Part shown: in pieces, positions 26,078-35,800 of the stretch
Numbering within the stretch: the stretch's first letter is position 1
How the letters are laid out: each line of letters starts with the position of its first letter
From: Fervidobacterium pennivorans DSM 9078
GTDB lineage: Bacteria > Thermotogota > Thermotogae > Thermotogales > Fervidobacteriaceae
Direction of reading: 5' to 3'
NCBI RefSeq assembly: GCF_000235405.2
Contig: NC_017095.1
Location: forward strand, 1,761,501-1,825,500
DNA: 64,000 nucleotides
The notes under the pieces: generated by a model
Databases searched by the model: none
The model's input: the letters and a program-made list of their open reading frames with translations, nothing else
Told to the model about the DNA's origin: nothing
Translations under genes and position numbers: made by a program

Positions 26078-26488
26078 ATGAAGATTCAAGAAAGAAGTAG
26101 ATTTCTTTTGATAATGGTAACATTATTTTTTTTGTTCATTAATGGCTCTGTCCTAAAAGCGGAAACTCTGAGATTGCAAAATAATTCGTTCAATAATTCG
26201 TTCTCTGATTATCAATTAAATTCACCTTGGCAAGGATTTATAGTGGTAGCAAAGTATGTGTATAAATTTTTTAATATCGTAGGTGTAGTAGAAACTGGAA
26301 TCAAGACTGTCAGAGCAATTGGGCAAACTACAGAAGAAGCTATATGGAAGCTTTACAATGCAATTCAAGAGGAAGAGATGATGGAGTATAACAAAAAGGT
26401 TATTTCAAGTACATTGACTATAGAACAAATATATCCAATCTCTTACTTCACAATGAATAACTTTGAAAAAACCGAAAATGGAGAGTGA
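26078..26488 (+). CDS. Small exported protein of unknown function
   Basis: A 136-residue protein. The first ~28 residues (basic start, then MVTLFFLFINGSVLKA) form a signal peptide with a likely cut after VLKA. The mature part is about 108 residues, Asn/Ser-rich at first, with an amphipathic or weakly hydrophobic middle (WQGFIVVAKYVYKFFNIVGVVETGI) and a charged end. I know no family for it. It has its own promoter and ends 1 bp before the CPBP protease gene, so the two are translated together. Proteins in this position can be substrates of CPBP proteases, which is a guess. Confidence 0.8.
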   Translation: MKIQERSRFLLIMVTLFFLFINGSVLKAETLRLQNNSFNNSFSDYQLNSPWQGFIVVAKYVYKFFNIVGVVETGIKTVRAIGQTTEEAIWKLYNAIQEEEMMEYNKKVISSTLTIEQIYPISYFTMNNFEKTENGE

Positions 26489-26489
26489 A

Positions 26490-27734
26490 ATGAAACAGTC
26501 AAAGGATAGTTTTTTAAACCGATTTTTGAGCCATCGTGGTAGAATTTTTGAATATGTAATTTTCGTAACCTTATTTGTAATATTCTTTTCTTTAATAAAC
26601 GGAGCACAAGAAAGCTTTGTCCCCACATATGGTGGGGTATTTTATATGTTTGTTATTGCATTTTTTGAAGAGCTTATATTCAGGAAATTTTTGTATGGTT
26701 TTTTAAGAAAAAGGAAAAATTCCATAATCGCCGCTATATTTTCGTCAGTTATCTTTTCAATTGCGCACACACAATATTATTCTTCACCTCTTTTGTTATT
26801 TAACATTTTCATTTTGGGGTTAAAGTATTGTGTAATATTTGACTATACGAATTCCGTTCTTTTTACTTCCTTAATGCACTTTTTGGAAAATGTATTTAGG
26901 CAAAAAATTCCAAAACAATTTTTCCCTATTATATCAGTTTCCTATTCAGATTCTGCAGTTATATCTTTTGTTTCGTTCTTTTTAGTTTTGTACTTTTATT
27001 ATAAGAAAAATTCAACTTTACCTATTCAAAAAGAAGAAAGAAAAAAGCTCAATTTTATGGATTTTTTGCAATGGTGTTATCTTCAATCTCAGCATTTTCT
27101 CATTATTTTGTCAATTCCGTTTTTGTACGGGTATGATTTAAAAAAAGAAGAGATATTTATTGATCCTAAGTATAACAATATTCAAACGTACGTGAGCGTT
27201 CTTTTTGTTTTAACATCAGTATCGATCTTTATTTTCTACTTCTCTGAAAAATTCAAAAATTTCTTTTCGGTGTTTATGGCATACACTTACACAACATTTT
27301 GGTACATATTTTTAAACCTCTTTCTGAATGTAAAAGAAGGAAAAAACATTATAAACTTTTCTATTTTATACATATTTCTTTATGTTCACCTAAGAAAACA
27401 AAAGATTATACATAAGCTTGAATACATTCTTATTCCAAGCCTAAGCACTGTATTAATAGTAATCGAAATTGTTTTGAAAATGAAACTTAGTGTAATACTT
27501 CTATCAGTAGCAATTTTAGTAGCAATTCTCGTACGTGAAAACGGTTTGTTGTATAATTTTTTAGCTTTTACAATTTCATCACTTATTTCAAGGTTCAGTG
27601 GGGATGAATTTCAAATTTTTTACGCTTACTTTTGGGTAATTTATTCTTCAATACTGGTTTTTATTTTTTCATTGAAGTATTTAAAACTTGCATCAAATTC
27701 TTCAAAAGTTACTGTCTCCCAGGATGCCTGCTAA
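26490..27734 (+). CDS. CPBP-family intramembrane metalloprotease
   Basis: A 414-residue polytopic membrane protein. The CPBP (Abi, CAAX-type) motifs are EELIFR at about residues 60-65 (EExxxR), FSIAH near 89-93 and LMHFLEN near 127-133. The family includes prenyl-protein proteases and bacteriocin-maturation or self-immunity proteins. Eight to ten hydrophobic segments follow; the long C-terminal membrane part (from about 190) is beyond the usual ~250-residue core. ATG 26490 follows GGAGAGTGA. Its last codons touch an IS481-like remnant, so the C-terminus may be altered by that insertion. Confidence 0.85.
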   Translation: MKQSKDSFLNRFLSHRGRIFEYVIFVTLFVIFFSLINGAQESFVPTYGGVFYMFVIAFFEELIFRKFLYGFLRKRKNSIIAAIFSSVIFSIAHTQYYSSPLLLFNIFILGLKYCVIFDYTNSVLFTSLMHFLENVFRQKIPKQFFPIISVSYSDSAVISFVSFFLVLYFYYKKNSTLPIQKEERKKLNFMDFLQWCYLQSQHFLIILSIPFLYGYDLKKEEIFIDPKYNNIQTYVSVLFVLTSVSIFIFYFSEKFKNFFSVFMAYTYTTFWYIFLNLFLNVKEGKNIINFSILYIFLYVHLRKQKIIHKLEYILIPSLSTVLIVIEIVLKMKLSVILLSVAILVAILVRENGLLYNFLAFTISSLISRFSGDEFQIFYAYFWVIYSSILVFIFSLKYLKLASNSSKVTVSQDAC

Positions 27735-28575
27735 TTAACTGGTGGTGGTGAAGACATATTTACCAGTTAATTTATTGAAAAGATGATACAAACTCCCCAC
27801 TTTTCTGAATACCTCCTCAAGTAATACCACAGGATATTCGTATACATGTCCTGATACCATTATTTTGCTTTCTGTAAATTTTTCATATGGCGTCATCCCT
27901 TTCATCCCTTTTCCGTTGCTTGGTCTGGCTTTGTTCCACGTGTCTTGCCATCTTTGTGCCTTGTCTAAAAATTCAACCTTATTCTTGCATCTTTCAGCAT
28001 GGTTCATCAAAAAGTATTCATCATCCGCTCTATGGCTGTTCTCTATTACTCCCATCAAGTGTTTTGCTCTCGGTGGTATTGGACTTAACTGTAAATCTAA
28101 CTTTTCAAATATCTCGTTCCATTCGTTCAATTTCCTTTCGCTTCCTGCGCAAAACTCCATTCCGTTATCCATCCGTATTTTCATTCTCCATCTTACATTG
28201 TGCACTCTTAACCATAACGCTACTATCGAAATGAACATAAATCCAAACGTTGAATTTAATTCATATGAGTATGCTGTAAATCTTGTCCTGGTTGCTACGT
28301 CTATCATATTCCATTCGTATCTTGGCAATCTGTAATTTTTCATGTGCTGATATACTTCTTTGGGTAAGCTTTCTTTGTCTAATGGGAGTTTTTCGGTCTT
28401 CTTGACTTATCTTCCAAACAATCGTATACAGCTCTTCTTACTGTTGCTCTTGCAATACCTAATATCTTTGCTGTCTTTGATACATTCTGGTTGTTAGCTT
28501 CAAAAACTTTACGAACAACTTCTCTTGCTTTTTGAGGGGACAGTTTTCTTAGTTCATGATATGATTATTCATAGG
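27735..28575 (-). pseudogene. IS481-like transposase, frameshifted remnant
   Basis: The minus strand encodes an rve-type integrase core (residues from EWNMIDVATRTRF through MDNGMEFC to GVIENSHRADDEYF, giving Asp/Asp/Glu) preceded, in another frame, by a helix-turn-helix segment (LRKLSPQKAREVV..., AKILGIARATVRRAVYDC). A frameshift near 28385 separates the two: the first frame stops at 28379-28381 while the downstream frame continues with LDKESLPKEVY. The N-terminus also lacks an in-frame start. The family resemblance is to IS481. It is dead as a gene. It lies between the CPBP gene and another IS. Confidence 0.8.
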
Positions 28576-28595
28576 CTGACCTCCCATCCTGGAAG

Positions 28596-29654
28596 GGATA
28601 ATGTTAACTAAAAGTATTGAAACTTTCCAAAAACCGCATTATCCTTATAAATAGGGGACACCCCCAACCAACTCTTGACAAAGCAGGTTCCCCATGATGA
28701 ACAACTCAACGCTCTCTTGTCCAAAATGCGGTTCCACCAGCTTATACAAAAACGGTCATGACAAATACGGTAACCAACAATTCCTTTGCAAACTCTGCCA
28801 TCATTCTTTCAAACTCTCCCATTCTCACAAACGCAAAAACTTCTCTTTCCCTTATCCCAAATGCACTTCTTGTGGTAAATCTATGCAAATTTACAAAGTC
28901 CGTCGCTCTTTCGTTGTCTTCCGTTGTAGAGCTTGTCGTACCAAAGATAGAGTACCTTTTAACCTCCCCGAACCAGTCACCCTTATTCCTGAGAAATTTA
29001 AATATTTCCGCTTCCCTATCTTTTTCGTCTTAAAGGCTTTTGTTTTGTATATGAAACACAATATGTCTTATCGCTCTCTTGCTCATTCTCTTAATATCAA
29101 AGTATCTCATGTCACCATATACAAATGGGTTATTAAATTGTGTACTTTATTCTCTGTACTTTTTCCAACATTTACCATCGAAAATGTTTTCTCAGTTCAT
29201 GCTGATGAAACTGTTCTTGTGTTCAAAGAACAAAAGTACTATGTTTGGCTATTAGTTGATCACGAAACTAACTTAATTCTTTGTTGGCATGTCTCAAAGT
29301 ATCGTGATATGGGACAAGTCAAAGTATTGCTCGAGAAGTTCTTTGGTAATTCAAAACCTAGAAACATTGAACTTATTACTGATGGACTTGGTGCATATGA
29401 AAGTGCAGTAAAGCTGTTGTTCAGAAATATCAATCACGTAGTGGTACCGCTCGGTAAAAACAATCAATGTGAATCTAAGTTTTCATTGTTGAAAGACTTT
29501 TTCCGACTCAAGCGAGGGCTGAAGAATACGAAGAACTTAGCGAAATATATTCAAGGATTTTGTGTAGTGAAGAATCTTTGGAAAACGCACAATGGCAATA
29601 TCAATCGCATTCTTTCACAATTACACTCTTTCATCACTACAAGTTAACACTATC
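28596..29654 (+). mobile_element. Insertion sequence abutting CRISPR array 2
   Basis: Ends GGATAATGTTAACT (28596-28609) and AGTTAACACTATCC (29641-29654) are inverted repeats matching at 13 of 14 positions. The element is 1059 bp with one intact transposase. The right end is followed without a gap by the first repeat of array 2 at 29655. The left flank is an IS481-like remnant with no repeat or leader sequence, and I see no target duplication. Confidence 0.8.
28694..29647 (+). CDS. DDE transposase with zinc-ribbon N-terminus
   Basis: A 317-residue transposase with CxxC pairs at about residues 9-12 and 32-35 (CPKC, CKLC) and again at 56-59 and 76-79 (CTSC, CRAC), followed by an IS6/IS240-like catalytic core: Asp in VHADETV, Asp in ITDGLGAYES and Glu in NQCESKFSL. 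The frame is complete and ends inside the right inverted repeat. ATG 28694 and ATG 28697 are adjacent. It differs clearly in sequence from the element at 23609-24931. Confidence 0.87.
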   Translation: MMNNSTLSCPKCGSTSLYKNGHDKYGNQQFLCKLCHHSFKLSHSHKRKNFSFPYPKCTSCGKSMQIYKVRRSFVVFRCRACRTKDRVPFNLPEPVTLIPEKFKYFRFPIFFVLKAFVLYMKHNMSYRSLAHSLNIKVSHVTIYKWVIKLCTLFSVLFPTFTIENVFSVHADETVLVFKEQKYYVWLLVDHETNLILCWHVSKYRDMGQVKVLLEKFFGNSKPRNIELITDGLGAYESAVKLLFRNINHVVVPLGKNNQCESKFSLLKDFFRLKRGLKNTKNLAKYIQGFCVVKNLWKTHNGNINRILSQLHSFITTS

Positions 29655-31529
29655 CGTTTTAGAAGTGACTATGAGGGATGGAAACGAAACGAATCTGTCA
29701 GGATCGTGCAACAGCTCCTTGGTCAAAAGTTTTAGAAGTGACTATGAGGGATGGAAACTTTTTCTGTCTCCTCATACCCATCGTTTCTCAGCAGAAACGT
29801 TTTAGAAGTGACTATGAGGGATGGAAACAGTTAACCATTATATATGTACCTGGCAGTAACTTGTACACGTTTTAGAAGTGACTATGAGGGATGGAAACTG
29901 TCTCCAACTCGTTTTTCAGCCACTCACCAACTCTGTTTTAGAAGTGACTATGAGGGATGGAAACCCGCGTGGGGTTCCACCTCCTTTTTTAGTTTTTGTT
30001 TTTGCCAGGGTTTTAGAAGTGACTATGAGGGATGGAAACTACCTCGGCCCGTTTTTCGGGCCGGATACCTAATCTCAACTGTTTTAGAAGTGACTATGAG
30101 GGATGGAAACTTTCTCATCCATTCAGACAATTTTATGAACCTAAAGAAACCCTTCGTTTTAGAAGTGACTATGAGGGATGGAAACCAAGGCGGCATTCGT
30201 CTTTGGACCAATCGAAACCGAAGGAAATACCCGTTTTAGAAGTGACTATGAGGGATGGAAACTATCCGTTGCATAATTAATAAATAACCTCTTTGCCATA
30301 GTTTGTTTTAGAAGTGACTATGAGGGATGGAAACCCTCTTGATTTTCTAAATACTCCAACACACGCATATAGAAGTTTTAGAAGTGACTATGAGGGATGG
30401 AAACTCAGACTACCCCAAAAATCGTACTTCACATGATACAATACAAGTTTTAGAAGTGACTATGAGGGATGGAAACCAACACTGCCTCTTTTCTGAAGCC
30501 GCGGTATTCTCTCTCGACGTTTTAGAAGTGACTATGAGGGATGGAAACTCCAACTGATACAACCCCCTTCCGATTTGCTTACATAAAGTTTTAGAAGTGA
30601 CTATGAGGGATGGAAACTTCACGTCTACTGATGAGAAATTTTCAAGCCCAAGTTTAATTGGTTTTAGAAGTGACTATGAGGGATGGAAACAAAGGAATGC
30701 CTTCCACGGTTCTATCAAATTTATGTCTACGTTTTAGAAGTGACTATGAGGGATGGAAACCTTAGTAGCGCTTTCATCATACTTTTTTCTTGCTAAACCT
30801 CTTTAGAAGTGACTATGAGGGATGGAAACTTTTTAACGAAAAATCTCACTTTCAACCAAACCATACTTTTAACCTTTAGAAGTGACTATGAGGGATGGAA
30901 ACCTTCTGGATAAGCTGGCATTCTTGAAGCTTTGATTATTCTGTCGCTTTAGAAGTGACTATGAGGGATGGAAACAAATATATAGCAATACTTACTTCGA
31001 TTGGTCTAAAGTCATCAGGCTTTAGAAGTGACTATGAGGGATGGAAACGCAACGAACCATTTGGCTTTGATTTTACCATCAATGTCACGGCTTTAGAAGT
31101 GACTATGAGGGAGGGAAACAGATCGTTTTGCTGTAATGCTTCCAACGTAGTGTAAATTTTGGTGTTTTAGAAGTGTGTATAATTGATGGAAACTTTTGAA
31201 ATCAAGCGTTTCAAGCCCATTTTGAATTTTTCTTATGTTTTAGCAGTGAGTATGAAGGTTTGAAACAGCATGGGTTCCTGTGTTATAATAAAAGCGGAAA
31301 GCGAAGTTTTAGAAGTTGACTATAAGGGATGGGAACGAAGAGGCAAGAGAAGAAGATGATGAGTATAGAAAATGGTGTTTTAGAAGTGACTATGAGGGAT
31401 GAAAACAATCCAATATCACTTTGCCGGTTGTTTGTCTGTGATCATTTGTTTTGGAAAAGACTGTGAGAGATGAGAAATCTGAAATGGTTAGGAGATTTTG
31501 TTTTAGAAGGGACTAAGAGAAAAGTAGCA
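29655..31529 (+). CRISPR. CRISPR array 2: about 27 repeat units, decaying at 3' end
   Basis: Thirty-base repeats start at 29655, 29729, 29799, 29869, 29935, 30010, 30081, 30156, 30233, 30305, 30375, 30447, 30519, 30588, 30661, 30731, 30800, 30873, 30946, 31019 and 31090, with degenerate units at 31164, 31237, 31306, 31377, 31448 and 31500. Units 1-16 begin GTTTTAGAAG; units 17-21 have a C at the second position, as in array 1. Spacers are 36-47 bases where repeats are intact. Unit 21 has GAGGGAGGG for GAGGGATGG, and later units carry several changes, as expected at the leader-distal end. So the leader should be on the left, but an IS is there instead. There are no cas genes nearby. Confidence 0.96.
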
Positions 31530-31548
31530 TGTGAGAATTGATAATACC

Positions 31549-31582
31549 AAAAAATAAATGCCCTGGTGTTTTTCACCAGGGC
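31549..31582 (-). terminator. Minus-strand terminator after aldo/keto reductase
   Basis: GCCCTGGTG and CACCAGGGC form a 9-bp stem with a T5 loop (plus-strand view), followed on the minus strand by ATTTATTTTTT. It ends the aldo/keto reductase unit and separates it from the array. Confidence 0.88.
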
Positions 31583-31599
31583 GATTTGGTTTATTTTGG

Positions 31600-32526
31600 T
31601 TACGGAATCATATTCCCGGCTGCGATGTAAAGGCTGTACCACTCTTCTCTTGTAAGATCAACATTTTGTGCTTGTGCAATCTTTTTTAATCTTTCTGGAT
31701 TTGTTGTTCCAACGATTGGTTGAATCTTTGCTGGATGCCTCAAAATCCAAGCAATGGCGATTGCTTCTTTTGAAACGCTATATTTGTTTGCCAAATATTC
31801 TAATTTAGCGTTTAAATCAGGGAATAATGGGTTGTCTATAAATACCCCCTGTATGTTTCCGTATTCGTTGCCGTATTGGAATGGAGACCATGCTTGAATT
31901 GTTATTCCTTTCAGCCTGCAGTATTCAAGGATACTCCCGTCTCTATTAATTGCTTGATGGAATTTTGTGTTTGCAAATATACCAGAGTCAATCATTCCTG
32001 TATTCGTCAAGCTTAGTTGAAGTTGGTTGGTTAGTAATTTGTAGTTCACTGCACTGCTTAGCAATTCAATTTGCATGGAATTGAAATTGCTAACTCCAAA
32101 ATATCTCACGTAGCCTTTTGAATGAACGTAACTGAAAGCTTCGGCAATTTCTTCAGGTTCCATTAGTGTATCTGGTCTGTGTAAAAGCAATACATCGATG
32201 TAATCTGTATCCAATCTTTTAAGAGCTTTTTCAACAGATGTGATGATGTGTTCTTTTGAAAGGTCATAGAACCCGCTTCTGATGCCACACTTTGTTTGGA
32301 TTATTACTTTATCCCTTGATATTTGGAGGTTTTTCAGTGCTTGAGCAAATACTTCTTCAGATTTCCCTCCACCGTAGATATCTGCGTGGTCGAAGAAGTT
32401 GATACCAAGCTCAAGAGATGTAGCAATTAGCCTTTCTACCTCTGAGATTGGCTTATCCCAAATTCTCATACAGCCAAGCCCGATAACTGGAACATCGAGT
32501 TCGTTACCGAGTTTCATTCGCTTCAT
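31600..32526 (-). CDS. Aldo/keto reductase
   Basis: A 308-residue NAD(P)H-dependent (beta/alpha)8 oxidoreductase, closest in pattern to the YdhF subgroup. The catalytic set is Asp and Tyr in FFDHADIYGG, Lys in IIQTKCGIRSG and His in LLLHRPD; the C-terminal PIVGTTNPERL is the cofactor phosphate region. ATG 32526 is preferred over TTG 32532, because AGAGGTGA lies 9 nt upstream. The substrate is unknown. It is a single-gene unit. Confidence 0.92.
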   Translation of the reverse strand: MKRMKLGNELDVPVIGLGCMRIWDKPISEVERLIATSLELGINFFDHADIYGGGKSEEVFAQALKNLQISRDKVIIQTKCGIRSGFYDLSKEHIITSVEKALKRLDTDYIDVLLLHRPDTLMEPEEIAEAFSYVHSKGYVRYFGVSNFNSMQIELLSSAVNYKLLTNQLQLSLTNTGMIDSGIFANTKFHQAINRDGSILEYCRLKGITIQAWSPFQYGNEYGNIQGVFIDNPLFPDLNAKLEYLANKYSVSKEAIAIAWILRHPAKIQPIVGTTNPERLKKIAQAQNVDLTREEWYSLYIAAGNMIP

Positions 32527-32803
32527 ACCCAATCACCTCTCTACATTTTGTAGGCATTTTAATTATACTACCTGAAACAATTACAAGTTCTTTCCTAAAA
32601 AAGTTTGCTTTTTACATTTGATAACGCTTAAACGCTGTTTTTTTCTTAAAAAGCCTGTCTTGTATATCTTATTTTTGAATTCTAAATTTTCTTATTTGCA
32701 CACCAAGAACTGGTAGTATAATAATGTATACTGATTGATGAGCCCTCTAATATTTTTATGTGTGTTAAAATATTTCTGTAAACAACGCGAGGGGTGAGGT
32801 TAA

Positions 32804-35800
32804 ATGGAAAACTCAGGACTTAATTTAGGTGCCGAACAAAAGGTCACAGTTGCTGAGAAGGTAAGGAAGGAACCGAATAAGAATTATTTTATTTCGGCGT
32901 CTGCTGGCACAGGAAAGACATATACGCTTACGAATTATTACATAGGTATCCTTGAGCAGCATGAAAAAACAGGAGAAAGTGATATCGTTGACCGTATTGT
33001 AGCAGTTACGTTTACAAACAAGGCAGCGAATGAGATGAAGGATAGAATTGTCAAAGAGATACAAAAAAAGCTTGAAAGTTTGAGCGAGAATGATAGAGCC
33101 TATAAATACTGGAAAGATGTCTATAAAAACATGTCCAGGGCAATTATTTCTACTATTGATAGCTTTTGTAGAAGGATACTCATTGAGCAGAACATAGAAG
33201 CAGGTGTTGATCCGAATTTTAAGATAATAAACGAACTGAAGCAGAAAAAATTAATCGACAAGGCAACGCAAAGGGCGATTCAGCTCGCATTTGACGTGTA
33301 TGATGCCATTGAAAGCGGGGAAAATTACACTGAGAAAGTCACAAATTATTTGTATGGTTTGACAACGGAAAGGAATAAGCGTATACGAGAACTTTCAGAT
33401 GAACTTGCAAAAAGTAAGGAAGATATTTTTAGGCTGTTTGAAGTTTTTGGAGATATATCTGACGTTGCGGAGAAAATTAAATCTGTTGTTACAAATTGGC
33501 GTTTGGAGTTGAATGAATCAAAGGTTAGTGAAAGGCTCTTAGAGGTTTTCGAAGAAGCCGGCGGTGCGTTGCGGGCATTCAGAAATATTTCATTGATTGC
33601 AGCTGAGTTTTATGAGTCTGAAACGCTCGATAATTTTGAGTATGATTTCAAAGGTGTGCTTGAAAAGACGCTAAGGGTTCTCGAGAATAGTGCGACAAGG
33701 GAGTATTACCAAAAAAGATTCAAATACATCATTGTTGACGAATTTCAGGATACAAACGAGTTACAGAAAAAGATTTTCGATTTAATTCACACAGACAATA
33801 ACTATATTTTCTATGTTGGTGATAGAAAGCAATCGATATATAGATTCCGTGGCGGAGATGTTTCAGTGTTTATTAAAACGATGAACGAGTTTGAGGAAAA
33901 GATAAAAAGTGGAAGAACAGACTATGAAATGCTCTCGCTTAATGTAAACTATAGGTCCCACCCCGAGCTTATAGATTATTTCAATTACATATCCGAAAAC
34001 ACGATTTTCAACAACCATGTATATGAGGCGCTCTCTGAAAGTCCAGAAAAATCGAAGACTACCAACAATAAATCAAAGTCGAAAAAGAAAGACAAGGATA
34101 AGTCACAGGCTAATGCGGAGGATATGGGCTTAAATGACGTATCACAAAACATTGGTGAAATACTTTCAACAGAGAGAGATGAAAATATCTACATTCATGA
34201 GGTCTTTAGATTGCGCTACCCGGAACTTTACCAAAAACTTTGGTTTATTCGAAAAGACGATGAGTCAAATGCTGCATTTTTCCCAGATTCACATGAGTTT
34301 TTACCGGGGGATTTAAGGAGGGTAAATTACGTAACTATCTCTAAAGCATCTTTTTTTGGGAATACCCAAGAAAATGATGGGAACACCGAAGAAGTTGGAT
34401 TAGATGAAGATGACCAAGGTCCTGGAAAAATGAAAAAGTTGAAAGAGATGGACGAGAGAGAACTTGAAGCCTTTTATGTGGCTAAGGTTATAAAATCCCT
34501 TGTTGGTAAAGAAATGACGTTCTATGAAAAACAAGACGGAAAGTTCGTTCCCACTTCAAGAAAGATAACGTTTAAGGACTTTGCTATCCTTTCCTACAAG
34601 CTAGAAGGGATTGAGGATGTCTACAGAGAAGTTTTTGCAAAAGAAGGCATTCCTCTTTATATAGTCAAGGGTAGGGGGTTTTACCGAAGACCTGAAATAA
34701 AGGCGGTTATATCTGCATTGTATGTTATTCAAAACCCAAATAGTAACTACTACTTCACGCAGTTTTTCTTTACACCTTTCACAGATAATGTAGAACAAAA
34801 TCCAGAAGTCGGAGTTCAGAATGGTAAGGTTAAGATTTTCCACAAGATAGTGACGAGATACAGAGAGTCAAAACAGCAAGGACTGAAAAAATCACTTTTC
34901 CAATGTGCGAAAGAACTTGCCGAAGAAAATGAGTTGCCTGGGAATGTTACTAAGATGATTAAGCTTGTTGCAAAATACGACGAGCTCAAATATTACCTAA
35001 GACCAGCAGAAACTTTAAAGTTGTTCGTTAAGGAGAGTGGATATTTAAGAAAAATAGCACATTATCCGAATTCTAGTCAAAGGTTGAGGAATGTTCGGAA
35101 GTTGCTTGAACAGGCTACAGAATTCGACGACCAAGCACCAACTTTCTTCGAACTGACAAGGCTCCTTGAACGTATCTCAGAAGTTCAGGAAGTTGAAGCC
35201 TCTGAGATTTCTGAAGAAGAAGATGTTGTAAGAATGATGACAGTTCATGCCTCAAAAGGTTTGGAGTTTAATATTGTCTTTCTTGTGAATAACGATGGTG
35301 TCGACAGAACCGAAGAAAAGACATTCTTTCCGGAAAGTGAAGATGGAAACGGAAGGTATGTCTATATAAGTCAGTTCCTGGACAAAGCGCTCAAAAAGTT
35401 TGAAACATCCAAAGTGACAAAGGAGTTGGAAAAAGAACTCAAAAAACTTCTAGAAGCGGAGGTCATATACGATAAAACTGAAATCTTGAGAAAAGTATAT
35501 GTCGCCATTACAAGAGCGAAGGAAATGCTTTTTGTTGTGGACTTGCAAAGAAAAAACAGCAAAGGAACTCCTGCTATAAAATATCTAAACCCTAAGGGAT
35601 TTGAGGAAAAAATTAAGATAATTTCAAGTCTTGAGGAGATTGATAAGCTGGCTGGTGATAATCTTGAATTTGTATCAGAAAAGGAAGAGTTTTCTAAACA
35701 AAAAAATATCCAATCTCTTCGAGATTTAGAAAACGTGGTGGATACAAGCCTTATTTTCTCAGATTTCACACCGAAAGCTTACAAACGTTATATTTCACCA

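Noticed and set aside
27735-28343. An intact transposase of about 200 residues
   Set aside because: The helix-turn-helix half is upstream in another frame, so the visible ORF is the end of a broken gene.
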